Source: Acidobacteriota bacterium
GTDB taxonomy: Bacteria > Acidobacteriota > Thermoanaerobaculia > Thermoanaerobaculales > Sulfomarinibacteraceae
Direction: 5' to 3'
NCBI GenBank assembly: GCA_013152925.1
Contig: JAADFK010000151.1
Coordinates: forward strand, 1 to 52,960
DNA: 52,960 bases
The position numbers and the translations under genes were made by a program. Below the pieces are notes generated by a model. It made no database searches. It was not told the DNA's origin and saw nothing but the letters and a program-made list of their open reading frames with translations. Positions 16,696 to 25,621 of the stretch are shown here, piece after piece (within the stretch, counting starts at the first letter, position 1; each line of letters begins with the position of its first letter).

Positions 16696-18135
16696 ATGGC
16701 GAATCCGGATCATCTTGTGCACCTGGAGCGGGGCGACTGGAACGAGTGGCGGGCGGCGCATCCGGCGCTGGCGCCGGACCTGGTCGATGCCGAGCTTGCC
16801 GGCAGGGACCTCTCGGGTCTCGACCTGACCAAGGGGCACCTTCGCGGCGCGGACCTCCGCGGCGCCCGCCTGGACCGCGCCGACCTGACCCACGCCAACC
16901 TCAACAATGTGCAGCTCGGCGGGGCCTCCTGCCGGGACGCTCGCTTCGACAAGGTTCACCTGGACTTTCTCGACCTCGCGGGCCTGGATTTCTCGGGCGC
17001 CTCCTTTGAAGGCGCCAGCTTCCGGGGGGCGAACCTGACCGGCGCGGTGCTTCGGCGCGCCCGCCTGGACCGCGCTCAGCTGGAGAGCGCCGCCTTCGAC
17101 GATGCCGACCTGACGGAGGCCTCCCTCGTGGGGGCGACTCTCCGCGGCGGTCGATTCGACGGAACGATCCTCCGCCGGATCAACGCGGAGGGCGCCAACC
17201 TCGAGGGCGTCGAGATGCAGAGGCTCGACCTGGAGGGGGCCATCTTCCGGCGGGCCACCCTCGACAACGCGCAACTGAGGGGCGCCAGGCTCCACGGCGC
17301 CGATTTCACGGGAGCAACGCTGCGGGGAACAAACCTCCACGAGGCGGTCCTCGTGGAGGCGCTCTTCCATAAGGCCCAGTGCGAGGGGGCGAGCCTGGGC
17401 CACGCGGACCTCGAGAAGGCACAGTTCGTCGACACCAACCTGACGGGCGCCGACCTTCGGGGGGCCAGCTTGCTCCACGCCGTGCTGGATGGCTGCATCC
17501 TGGCCGACGCTCGGCTCTCCGAGCTGGACTTCCGCTCGCCCTCCATGGGGCGGCTCTCCTTCGCCTCGGCGGACCTTCACAAATCCGTGTTCACCCGGTG
17601 CGAGCTCCGTTCTGCGGACTTCCGCAAGGCCAACCTCGAGGAGACGGATTTCCAGAATGCCAACCTGGAGGGGGCCAACCTGCGGGAGGCTCGCCTGATC
17701 GACGCCAAGTTCCGTCATGCCAACCTCAAGCAGGCCGATCTGTCGGATGTCATCGCCCAGGGAGCCGATCTCTCGGGCACCAGCCTGATCCTGGCCCGGG
17801 CGGAGCGTGCCGTCCTGGTGGGCGCCGACTTCCGGTTTGCCGATGCGGTCGGGATCGATCTGGACCGGGCCGACCTCAGGTGGGCCGATCTCCAGCACGC
17901 CGACTTCACCAAGGGCAACCTCAACGCCACCAAGCTGTGGGGCTGCCGGGTTCGTGGCACCAAGCTGCCGAGCAACATGGCACACTGGTTGCTGATCCTC
18001 CGGATCACCCAGGTCTTCCACAACTGGCAGCGGAAGGTCGACAGGATGAAGAGGGCCCGGGAGCAAAAGCGGATTCGGGAGGTGGCGGAGTTCGTGCGCA
18101 AGCGCGAATCGGCCGGCCGGCGCCGTCCCAGGTGA
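16696..18135 (+). CDS. Pentapeptide repeat protein
   Basis: 479 residues. After a short N-terminal lead (WNEWRAAHP) almost the whole chain to about residue 425 is A[DN]LxG/x-type pentapeptide repeats (ADLRGARLDRADLTHANLNN and on), roughly 75-80 units, which fold as a right-handed quadrilateral beta-helix. The C-terminal 50 residues differ: a hydrophobic patch (MAHWLLILRI) followed by a strongly basic helix (Arg/Lys-rich) that could bind membrane or nucleic acid. No signal peptide. Function unknown; the family includes gyrase-protecting DNA mimics, but the basic tail and length do not specifically support that. Confidence 0.88.
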   Translation: MANPDHLVHLERGDWNEWRAAHPALAPDLVDAELAGRDLSGLDLTKGHLRGADLRGARLDRADLTHANLNNVQLGGASCRDARFDKVHLDFLDLAGLDFSGASFEGASFRGANLTGAVLRRARLDRAQLESAAFDDADLTEASLVGATLRGGRFDGTILRRINAEGANLEGVEMQRLDLEGAIFRRATLDNAQLRGARLHGADFTGATLRGTNLHEAVLVEALFHKAQCEGASLGHADLEKAQFVDTNLTGADLRGASLLHAVLDGCILADARLSELDFRSPSMGRLSFASADLHKSVFTRCELRSADFRKANLEETDFQNANLEGANLREARLIDAKFRHANLKQADLSDVIAQGADLSGTSLILARAERAVLVGADFRFADAVGIDLDRADLRWADLQHADFTKGNLNATKLWGCRVRGTKLPSNMAHWLLILRITQVFHNWQRKVDRMKRAREQKRIREVAEFVRKRESAGRRRPR

Positions 18136-18168
18136 CCGAGCTCTCGTTGGTGTGCTCCGTGCTCGCGA

Positions 18169-19242
18169 TCAGAACCCGGCCAGCATCACCGCACCGCCGA
18201 TGGCGAGGCCGATGATGAGGTTTGCAAGCTTGGCCACCAAGGCGTCGCGAACGGAGATGCCCAGCAGCGGGAGGAGCCCGTGGCCGTCCTGGACCAGGGA
18301 GTTGGCGAGGAGCACCGAGAATGGAAGGTGACCGGACGCGAAGAGGGTGACGACGATGAGGTGAGGCCCGGAGATGGGGATGAGACCCAGCAGGGCGGCG
18401 CCGAGCACGACCCAGGCGCCGTGTCCCTGAAGAAGCCGGTCCAGGTTGAAGCTCGTGGCGAGAAGATGAACGGCCACCAGGGCGCCCGCGGTCCAGGCGA
18501 AGATCTGCGGCATGTGGTGGAGCGCCAGATGGTGCCACAGGTGTTCCTCGAGCCAGTGGGAAGGGGCGACAAATGTCAGTGTCAGACCGAGAACGGCCAC
18601 GGTGCCGAAGATCCAAAGCTCGATGATCCCCGGGCTGTGAGCCACGGCGCCGGGTGCGGAGGGGAGCCCATGATGGTGGTCGGCAAGACCGCCTGTCAGG
18701 GCCGCCAGGAGAAAGACCAGGACTCCGGAGATCGCCAGCCGTGGAAGCAGGGGCTGCAAGTGGAAACGCGGCGGCCACCAGCGCCGGAGCTCCTGCGGGG
18801 TCGGCAGATCCTCGTCGTGAAGGTCGGCCAGGGCACAGCACTCGGGTTCGAGCAGTCCGGAGCTGCGGAACACCACATCACTCAGCCAGCCGCCGGCGAT
18901 TCCGATGATGAAGAGCAGGCCAAAGAGCGCAAGTGCCCGGGAGGGGAACATGGCCAGCATCAGGAAGGCCTCGTCGCCCGCGGTGGCCAGGAGAGCGCCC
19001 GTGACGGCGCCGAGCGAGAGGACGCGGCGCGAGTACATGGAGTCCACCAGGTACACGCCGGCGCAGCCGGGAGTCACGCCGAGAAAGGAGGCGAGCACGT
19101 ACTGCCGGAATCCGTTCGTTCCTCCACCGACCCTGAACCGTCCGTGGCTGAGAACGGTGATCAGCTCGATCACCGCCATCATGACGAAGACGAGGCTCGT
19201 GATCAGCGCGGCCTGGAGGATCGCGTGGGCGAGGGCGTTCAT
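18169..19242 (-). CDS. Putative ten-TM heavy-metal exporter (ArsP_2-like)
   Basis: 357 residues from the ATG at 19242 (GGAG 4-5 bases upstream). About ten hydrophobic segments, with a hydrophilic central loop (HDEDLPTPQELRRWW) and His-rich parts (LADHHHGLP and WLEEHLWHHLALHHMPQIF). The motifs FLGVTPGCAGVYLVDSMY and IPISGPHLIVVTLF are paired Gly/Pro-rich half-helix elements in the two halves, as in the putative manganese/arsenic exporter family PF11449. The His clusters fit metal handling. It is convergent with the pentapeptide gene (33-base gap) and divergent from the antiporter gene. Confidence 0.75.
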   Translation of the reverse strand: MNALAHAILQAALITSLVFVMMAVIELITVLSHGRFRVGGGTNGFRQYVLASFLGVTPGCAGVYLVDSMYSRRVLSLGAVTGALLATAGDEAFLMLAMFPSRALALFGLLFIIGIAGGWLSDVVFRSSGLLEPECCALADLHDEDLPTPQELRRWWPPRFHLQPLLPRLAISGVLVFLLAALTGGLADHHHGLPSAPGAVAHSPGIIELWIFGTVAVLGLTLTFVAPSHWLEEHLWHHLALHHMPQIFAWTAGALVAVHLLATSFNLDRLLQGHGAWVVLGAALLGLIPISGPHLIVVTLFASGHLPFSVLLANSLVQDGHGLLPLLGISVRDALVAKLANLIIGLAIGGAVMLAGF

Positions 19243-19331
19243 GGCACTCCAGGCCAAGGATAGCAGAGGTCGTGCAGCGAAGCTCCCGGCCTGCCGGCCG
19301 GGATCCGCAGCCGAACGGGTGGTTGTGTGAT

Positions 19332-19346
19332 GTGACCATAAGTCAC
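19332..19346. promoter_or_regulatory. Inverted repeat, possible operator before antiporter gene
   Basis: GTGAC-ccata-GTCAC is a perfect 5-bp inverted repeat with a 5-base spacer, located between the divergent exporter and antiporter genes, about 85 bases from each start. It looks like a CRP/FNR-family half-site pair but with non-standard spacing. Low confidence. Confidence 0.25.
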
Positions 19347-19431
19347 GCAAGTGTACAGTTATAGGAGTGTCTCAGCTTGTGCCGTGGTGGGGAATCTATG
19401 TTAGGGTATCTCGCCAGGGAGGAGGCCGACG

Positions 19432-20871
19432 ATGCACGGAAAACGAAACTGGATTCTGCTGACGGTGCTCTTCGTGTTGGCTGTTGTGGCGCCCGGAACG
19501 GCGGCGGCGGGGGAGGGTGGCGGCGCGGAGCTGGGCACGGTGCTCCCGCTCTGGTCCATCATCCCCTTCGCCGGCATCCTGCTCTCCATCGCGGTCTTTC
19601 CGCTCGTGGCGGCCGAGTTCTGGCACCACCACTTCCCCAAGGTGTCGGCGTTTTGGGCGCTGCTCTTCGCGGTTCCCTTCGTCCTCAAGTATCGCGGACC
19701 CGCCATGCACGAGATCCTGCACATCTACATCCTGGACTACATTCCGTTCATCATCCTGCTGTGGGCGTTGTTCACGGTGGCGGGTGGCATCCTGATCCGC
19801 GGATCCTTCAACGGGACACCGGGCCTCAACACGGTGTTCCTGATCATCGGGACGTTGATCGCCTCGTGGGTGGGGACCACGGGCGCGGCCATGCTCCTGG
19901 TGCGGCCCGTCATCCGGGCCAACGCCAGACGGCGGCACAAGGTCCACACCCTGGTGTTCTTCATCTTCCTGGTGGCCAACGTGGGGGGTTCCCTGACGCC
20001 ACTGGGCGACCCGCCGCTCTTCCTCGGTTTCCTCCACGGCGTGCCGTTCTTCTGGACCTTCCGGATCATTCCGGAGACGGCAACGGTCGCCGGCATCCTC
20101 TTGCTGATCTACTACCTGCTGGACTCTTACTTCTGGCGGAAAGAGACCAACGCCGCCCAGCAGCCGTCGGACGGCGTGCAGGAGAAGCTCAGGATCGATG
20201 GCCTTCACAACCTGATCTTCCTCGCCGGCATCCTCGGGGGCGTGCTCCTCTCCGGCATGTGGCACGCGGGCCACGTCAACATCCTCGGTGTGCAACAGTC
20301 CATCCAGAATCTGGTCCGGGACGGGCTCCTCATCCTGATGGGTATCCTCTCCATCAAGACCACGAGCAAGAAGATCCGCGAGGACAACGCCTTCACCTGG
20401 TTCCCCATACTCGAAGTGGCCTACCTCTTCGCCGGGATCTTCATGACCATCGTTCCCGCCCTGGCCATTCTGCGAGCCGGCGACGGTGGTGCGTTGCATG
20501 GCCTCATCGATGCGGTGAAGACCCCCGCCGACTACTTCTGGGTGACGGGGGCGCTCTCGTCCTTCCTGGACAATGCGCCCACCTACCTGACCTTCCTCAA
20601 CACGGCCCTGGGCCGCTTCTTCCCGGGCATGCCGGAGACCCAGGCCGTCCACGCCCTGATCGCCCAGCACCACGTCTTCCTCAAGGCCATCTCGACGGGC
20701 GCTGTTTACATGGGGGCCAACAGCTACATCGGCAACGCCCCGAACTTCATGGTCAAGTCCATCGCCGAAGAGAATGGCGTCGAAATGCCCAGCTTCTTCG
20801 GGTATATCCTCAAGTACTCGTTGCCCATCCTGATCCCGGTGTTTATCCTGGTGACGGTGGTGTTCTTCTGA
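19432..20871 (+). CDS. NhaD/CitMHS_2-type sodium:proton antiporter
   Basis: 479 residues with about 12 membrane helices; residues 1-26 look like a signal sequence or first helix (LLTVLFVLAVVAPGTAAAG). A GGAGG ribosome site precedes the ATG by about 7 bases. Conserved features of the ion transporter superfamily are visible: FLVANVGGSLTPLGDPPLFLG, GALSSFLDNAPTYLTF and STGAVYMGANSYIGNAPNF, which are the Asn/Asp-bearing re-entrant regions of NhaD-like carriers. Likely Na+/H+ exchange at the inner membrane; a carboxylate transporter is the main alternative. The next gene starts 11 bases downstream, so it heads a three-gene operon. Confidence 0.88.
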   Translation: MHGKRNWILLTVLFVLAVVAPGTAAAGEGGGAELGTVLPLWSIIPFAGILLSIAVFPLVAAEFWHHHFPKVSAFWALLFAVPFVLKYRGPAMHEILHIYILDYIPFIILLWALFTVAGGILIRGSFNGTPGLNTVFLIIGTLIASWVGTTGAAMLLVRPVIRANARRRHKVHTLVFFIFLVANVGGSLTPLGDPPLFLGFLHGVPFFWTFRIIPETATVAGILLLIYYLLDSYFWRKETNAAQQPSDGVQEKLRIDGLHNLIFLAGILGGVLLSGMWHAGHVNILGVQQSIQNLVRDGLLILMGILSIKTTSKKIREDNAFTWFPILEVAYLFAGIFMTIVPALAILRAGDGGALHGLIDAVKTPADYFWVTGALSSFLDNAPTYLTFLNTALGRFFPGMPETQAVHALIAQHHVFLKAISTGAVYMGANSYIGNAPNFMVKSIAEENGVEMPSFFGYILKYSLPILIPVFILVTVVFF

Positions 20872-20882
20872 GGGGGTGAGAG

Positions 20883-21455
20883 ATGCAAACCGAGACCTTC
20901 GTGGAAATGGAGCTCAAGGGGCCCGCCGACCAGGCGCTGGGATTCGTCGTCGGCTTCCGGGCGGCCCAGGAGAATCCCGGCCCCGTTTGGGTCGCCGGCC
21001 TCGAGAACGTCGACGTGGAGGGGTTTCTCCACGAGCTGAGGACCAGGCTCAACATGGAGCGCCACATCATCGTCGGCAAGGAACAGGCCCAGGCCATGGC
21101 GGCCGCCATCGGGGCATCGAACATCCTCGACCTCGAGGTCGGCCTCGTTCGGGAGATAGTCCGCGCCGAGCTTGCCTTCGAGGCGAAGTGCTACAGCAAG
21201 AAGGAGGCCGACGCCATCCGCAGGGTTCTCGAGGACGATCTGCCCGAGGGGGTTCGCCTGGAGGGCTACGACGTGAAGGAAACCGTTCGTGAGGATGCGA
21301 AGGGCGTCGAGCTTTATGGCCCGGTTCATGACTATGTCTGTGAGGTGACGGGCCGGTACGTGGGCCCGGTACCCGGTGTGATCGAAATGGCGCGGCGCCT
21401 CGACGGCCAGGATTTCATCCACCCGAAGAAGGTGGACCTGATCTACGCCTCGTGA
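20883..21455 (+). CDS. Protein of unknown function between antiporter and SAM hydrolase
   Basis: 190 residues, not recognised. No signal peptide, membrane segment or clear motif. It is rich in Glu/Val/Asp and begins MQTETFVEMELKGP. The mixed alpha/beta pattern includes two similar-looking segments (VWVAGLENVDVEGF and VRLEGYDVKETV). A ribosome site GGGGGTGAG lies just before the ATG. It is held tightly between a Na+/H+ antiporter (11-base gap) and a SAM hydrolase (4-base overlap), so the three are probably translated from one message. Real gene by context and codon pattern; function open. Confidence 0.8.
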   Translation: MQTETFVEMELKGPADQALGFVVGFRAAQENPGPVWVAGLENVDVEGFLHELRTRLNMERHIIVGKEQAQAMAAAIGASNILDLEVGLVREIVRAELAFEAKCYSKKEADAIRRVLEDDLPEGVRLEGYDVKETVREDAKGVELYGPVHDYVCEVTGRYVGPVPGVIEMARRLDGQDFIHPKKVDLIYAS

Positions 21456-22234
21456 GAGTCATCGTCCTGCTGACGGATTTCGGGCTCGATGACCATTACG
21501 TGGGCGTTCTTCACGCCGTGCTGCTCCGGGAAGCCCCGGGCGTCCAGAGAATCGATCTTTCCCATGGGACTCCTCCCGGAGACCTGTGGCACGCCAGCTT
21601 CCTGCTGCGCAGTGCGTGGGACCACCTTCCAGCCGACGCCGTCGTCCTGGCGGTGGTCGACCCCGGCGTCGGGAGCGAACGGCGGGCCGTGGCCGTCGAG
21701 ATCGGGAAGCGCTGGCTTGTGGCACCGGACAACGGCCTGGCGATGGTGGCCGGTCTGCCCTCCTCCGGGATCATCCTCGACACCGTTCCCATGGGCTTGC
21801 CGGAGCCCTCGGCCACCTTTCACGGCCGCGACCTTTTTGCGCCGGCGGCAGCCCGGCTCGCGCGGGGCGCGAAGCCCGATGAGCTGGGAGAGGCCCTGGA
21901 GCCCGCCTCCCTGGTACCCTGTCCACTCCCCGAACCGAGGGTCGAGGGTGACCACGTTCAAGGGGTCATCCAGCACGTGGACCGTTTCGGCAACCTGGTG
22001 ACGAACCTCCCCGGGTCCATGGCGGGCACGGGTTGCCAGTTGCGGGCCGGATGGCGGCGGATCACCCACAACGTCCGCACCTACGCCGAGGGCCGGAACG
22101 GTGAGGCCGTCTGCCTCGTGGGTTCCTCGGGGTTCCTGGAGATCTCCGTGCCCGGCGGATCCGCCGCCGAGCTCCTGACCCTCGCCGTCGGCGATCCCGT
22201 CGAGCTCCTGCCGGCCGAAACGGCGGCCCCCTGA
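21452..22234 (+). CDS. SAM hydroxide adenosyltransferase (DUF62 / SAM hydrolase)
   Basis: 260 residues from a GTG at 21452 overlapping the previous stop (GTGA). The family uses water or hydroxide (chloride or fluoride in halogenase members) to cleave S-adenosylmethionine to adenosine and methionine. Diagnostic motifs: LLTDFGLDDHYVG at the N-terminus, VVDPGVGSERR, VAPDNGL, TFHGRDLFAPAAA and VDRFGNLVTNL. These provide the conserved Asp, Arg and His of the hydroxide-activating triad. The extra loop of true fluorinases is not apparent. Likely lowers SAM or forms adenosine; why it sits with an antiporter is unknown. Confidence 0.9.
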   Translation: MRVIVLLTDFGLDDHYVGVLHAVLLREAPGVQRIDLSHGTPPGDLWHASFLLRSAWDHLPADAVVLAVVDPGVGSERRAVAVEIGKRWLVAPDNGLAMVAGLPSSGIILDTVPMGLPEPSATFHGRDLFAPAAARLARGAKPDELGEALEPASLVPCPLPEPRVEGDHVQGVIQHVDRFGNLVTNLPGSMAGTGCQLRAGWRRITHNVRTYAEGRNGEAVCLVGSSGFLEISVPGGSAAELLTLAVGDPVELLPAETAAP

Positions 22235-22355
22235 CGGCGGCAGTGGCAACGCCGGCGGCAGGGAGCAGCCCACGCCGGTTCTCCAGGACAGGCGCCGCAG
22301 GTCCCCGGTGTCAACTCCCCGCTGGCCGGAACGTCTACCGGTACAGGGAGACCCC

Positions 22356-24440
22356 ATGACCCCTCTGGATTCCACGATGCGGGCGGCTGGCCGGAGCGTT
22401 GGAGCGGCGATCCTCATGGTGGCCGCCGCCCTGCCATTGCACGCCGGAGACGAACATCCCGTGGAGATTGCCCGCATCGACCTGCCGGCCGAGCTGGGCC
22501 GGCCCTTGCCGGAGAACACCCTCAAGCTCTTCCGGGCCGCCGTCGATTCCGTGTCGCGGCGCCTCTTCGTGGCGGGCATCCTGACACCACACCTGGCGGT
22601 CCTCGATCTCGATACCGGCCGCTGGGTGGGCTCCATCGACTCGGAGCTCGCCCGGGGCTACAAATACCTCGACACCGACGAGATGAGCCACCTGCTGTTC
22701 ATCCGGGATGGCAGCAACGGGAGCCTCAGCCGTGTGAACCCGGAGCCGGGCACCGTCGATGCGAGGATCCAGGTGCCGGCGCGATCCGGCGCCCTCCTCT
22801 GTGACGGGGAGAGGGGGCTGGTCTACCTGCTCACTCCTGAGCCGCCCTCCTTCCGGGCCTACCGGGAGGAGACCTTGGAGCTCGCGTGGAGCAGCGCGGA
22901 GATGGGGACGGGGATCAACTCCCTGGTTCCGGACCCGGAGACGGGGGAGCTGCTCGTGCTGGACGGTGGGCAGCGGGGGCCACGGGGGAGGATCTACCGC
23001 TTCGATCCGGGCTCGCGGAGCATCACCGGAACCCTCACCTTCGAGCTCCCTCCCGGTGCGCGGGCGGGAAGAGTGTTCCTGGACTCGGTGGGGCGCCGGA
23101 TTGTCGTGACGGTGGGTTCGCGGGAGATCCGAACGCTGGCGATGGACGGCTCGGCGATCGCTTCGTACCGTGTTCCGGCGGAGCTCGACCTGCAATCGGT
23201 GGCCCTGGATGCCGATCGTTCCCGCCTCCTGCTCGTGGCCGTCGAGCACCCCAAGGGAGAGGCCGTCGCCGGCGTCGGCGGCCATCTCCTCGTCGTGGAT
23301 CTCGAGACCATGGACCTGGTCCGGGAAATGACCTTCGGCCGCAAGCTTCGTTCCATCGCCGTCGACGCCGCCACCGGAACGGCCTACCTGCCCAACGGTG
23401 ACGCCAGCACCGTCTGGAAGGTGGACCCCGGGGAGGGCCGCGTCGTTGCCCTCCGTCTCGGTGACAGCGCGGAGCAGGTGCTTCCCGTGGACGGCGGGCG
23501 GCGGTTGATCCTCAACAGCCGTCTGGGAGGCTCGTACCTGATGGCCTGGGCGGTTCAGAGCCGCCGGCTGGAGACCTTGGAGGCTGGCACCTGGCCCATC
23601 CCGATGCGGTACCTGGACGACGGCGACCTTCTCGTCGTCCTCAACGCCTGGGACGGGACCCTTTCGATCTTCCACTCACGGGAGCTCGACGAGGCCCCCG
23701 CGACACTGCCCCTCGATCTTCCGGCCGGCACGACCGATCGCTTGCCCGATCTCGCCGTGGACGCGGGAAGGCGGCTCGCCTTCGCCGCCTATCCCGAGCA
23801 CGCCGCCATCGCCATGGCCGACCTGGAGGTCTTCTCTCCAGCCGGCGTCCTCGAGGTGCCCGGCGCCGTCGCCGGAGATACGGGCGGTGGACCCGGTCAG
23901 CTTCTCCTCGGGGTGGACTCCCGGGCGGATCGCCTCCTCGCTGTCGAGCCCGCCCGCGGGCGAGTGATCGTCTTCTCCATCGACGAGCGGCGGGTCGTGG
24001 ACGCCGCCCGCTTCTCCCCGGCCAAGACCGGTCCCGTCGCCGCCGATATGGTCTGGGTGGACGAGCAGCGGCACACCTGCTGGGTTGGACGGGTGGAGCT
24101 CTCCACGGCCGACGGCTCGCCGACCGGCAGGACACTCCCCCGGGGTGACCGAATCTTCGCCGCCGACGGCGCACGGGACGTCTACTGGGTGGCGGGAACG
24201 GAGAGCCGTGCCGGCGAGTCCGTGGACATCCTCATCGCACTGGAGACTGGAAGCCTCCGGGAGACCGGTGCGTGGACGCTGGGTCCGGCCGACGCCGTTC
24301 ATTCCTCCTTCGCCTTCGTCCCACCGGACCGCATCTACCGGGCCCGGATGACGGTCGTGGACCTGACGGCCTGGGCCATCCTCCCCACGTCGCCCCGTCC
24401 CATCGATACGGTTCCCAGGGTCCTGCCCCGGCCGGAGTGA
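22356..24440 (+). CDS. Exported beta-propeller-like protein of unknown function
   Basis: 694 residues from the ATG at 22356 (AGGGAG 5 bases upstream). Residues about 1-30 are a signal peptide (GAAILMVAAALPLHAG). The mature chain is a series of 40-50-residue blade-like units with hydrophobic strands around phrases such as LAVLDLDTGRWVGSID, LLVVDLETMDLVREMTFG and TAYLPNGDASTVWKVDPGEG. These recall YVTN/NHL-type propellers without matching one family closely. No catalytic motif or anchor. Probably a periplasmic or extracellular binding protein; a quinoprotein-like enzyme is less likely. Confidence 0.75.
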   Translation: MTPLDSTMRAAGRSVGAAILMVAAALPLHAGDEHPVEIARIDLPAELGRPLPENTLKLFRAAVDSVSRRLFVAGILTPHLAVLDLDTGRWVGSIDSELARGYKYLDTDEMSHLLFIRDGSNGSLSRVNPEPGTVDARIQVPARSGALLCDGERGLVYLLTPEPPSFRAYREETLELAWSSAEMGTGINSLVPDPETGELLVLDGGQRGPRGRIYRFDPGSRSITGTLTFELPPGARAGRVFLDSVGRRIVVTVGSREIRTLAMDGSAIASYRVPAELDLQSVALDADRSRLLLVAVEHPKGEAVAGVGGHLLVVDLETMDLVREMTFGRKLRSIAVDAATGTAYLPNGDASTVWKVDPGEGRVVALRLGDSAEQVLPVDGGRRLILNSRLGGSYLMAWAVQSRRLETLEAGTWPIPMRYLDDGDLLVVLNAWDGTLSIFHSRELDEAPATLPLDLPAGTTDRLPDLAVDAGRRLAFAAYPEHAAIAMADLEVFSPAGVLEVPGAVAGDTGGGPGQLLLGVDSRADRLLAVEPARGRVIVFSIDERRVVDAARFSPAKTGPVAADMVWVDEQRHTCWVGRVELSTADGSPTGRTLPRGDRIFAADGARDVYWVAGTESRAGESVDILIALETGSLRETGAWTLGPADAVHSSFAFVPPDRIYRARMTVVDLTAWAILPTSPRPIDTVPRVLPRPE

Positions 24441-24555
24441 GACTCCGCCGGCCGGCGCAACCGGCTGCGATCGCCATGGTGACGCCCTCTGCGGATTGAA
24501 GCCGGTGCTCCCAAACGGCGCCGTGAGACCGTCGTTGCGGCCCGGTGGCGGAGCC

Positions 24556-25404
24556 TTACACCGCTGGCCCCATGTGCTCCTCTCTGGCATGCTCCAGGCC
24601 GCCGGCGAGGTCCCGGGGGACCTGGGCCGAGGGGCAGATGTTGTTGAAGCCGCACCAGGCGCAGAGGATGCCGGGACGGGCCGGGAACTCGGTCGCTGAC
24701 TTGGCCTGGCGGACGAGACCGAGGAAGCGCTCCTGCAACGCCTGGCCCTGGTCGCGGGTGACGCCCTGCCAGCTCGTGGTGCCCAGGCGCAGGTAGCAGT
24801 AACCGGCCAGACACTCCCCGGCATCGTGGAGGCCCATGGCGACGCTCGCGTAGAGGGGGGCCTGGAGGCCCTCGGAGAAGTCCGAGGCGTCTCCCTGGCG
24901 GGCCGAGGTCTTGTAGTCCACCACGAAGAGCCGCCCCTGCCGGGTCCGGCCGATGCGGTCGGCGAAGCCGGTGAACACCACGTCGGGGGCCAGGCGGACG
25001 CTGAGCCGCTCCTCAAGGGCCAGGGTCGTGCTGCGGTCGTGGAGGAACACCTGGTGGTAGAAGGTCGTCAACATCTCCCGGCCCGCACGGATGTAGCTGT
25101 CGGGCGCTTCGGCGGTCTTGACGACCGCCACGTTTTCGTCCCAGCGTTCCTTCCAGGCGGCGGCGAAGCGTTCGAGGACCTCCGGCAAGCCCGCTGAGCG
25201 GCCGTTCTCACGCTGTTCGTAGAGCCATTCCAGCACGTCGTGGACGGCCGAGCCCAGGTGGGACTCCACGGAGCGGAAGGCCTCCTGCATCCCCTTGATG
25301 TACCGGTAACGGTACCGTAGGGGACACTGGTCGAAGGCCTTGAGCCGCGAGAACGAGAACTGGTTTCGCGGGGTGGGCGCCGGTCCGCGCCGTCGTACCG
25401 TCAT
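24556..25404 (-). CDS. RecB/AddB-type PD-(D/E)XK nuclease with Fe-S cysteines
   Basis: 282 residues from the ATG at 25404. The fold signature starts with FSFSRLKAFDQCPLRYRY (first cluster Cys), then GSAVHDVLEWL (His of motif I), GFADRIGR and VVDYKTS (catalytic Asp, Asp and Lys), and QAPLYA (motif QxxxY). The C-terminal CAWCGFNNICPS supplies three further Cys, so four Cys can hold a 4Fe-4S cluster as in AddB, Cas4 and related nucleases. It stands alone, without helicase or Cas genes, so a role in repair or processing of DNA ends is inferred only. The 151-base stretch up to 25555 before the next divergent gene has no feature. Confidence 0.88.
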   Translation of the reverse strand: MTVRRRGPAPTPRNQFSFSRLKAFDQCPLRYRYRYIKGMQEAFRSVESHLGSAVHDVLEWLYEQRENGRSAGLPEVLERFAAAWKERWDENVAVVKTAEAPDSYIRAGREMLTTFYHQVFLHDRSTTLALEERLSVRLAPDVVFTGFADRIGRTRQGRLFVVDYKTSARQGDASDFSEGLQAPLYASVAMGLHDAGECLAGYCYLRLGTTSWQGVTRDQGQALQERFLGLVRQAKSATEFPARPGILCAWCGFNNICPSAQVPRDLAGGLEHAREEHMGPAV

Positions 25405-25621
25405 GGCTGGAAAGTGTAGCCGCACCCGGCGCCGGACGCCATGGGCCAATCCGCGCCGGGCTCTGGCGGCGGCCCTCCAGCGTTGTGACGGCGGGCGCCG
25501 CATCTCGGACGGGCTCGGGATGCCGGAGGCAGAAGGCTTCGCTGGACGGGACGTGTTGCGGGGCGGCGACTGCTGTGGGTGGAGGCGGGCGTGCTAGCCT
25601 TCTCGGAAAGGGGGAACATCC

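Noticed and set aside
16294..18066. A repeat-containing frame antisense to the pentapeptide-repeat gene
   Set aside because: Its apparent repeats (GxxEVGxxQV) are only the complement of the pentapeptide periodicity.
21452..22234. Fluorinase or chlorinase identity for the SAM hydrolase
   Set aside because: Diagnostic halogenase loop not seen and no halometabolite genes nearby; the hydroxide-using subgroup fits better.
24556..25404. Cas4 identity for the Fe-S nuclease
   Set aside because: No cas1, cas2 or CRISPR repeats anywhere in the window; the AddB/RecB-like reading is safer.
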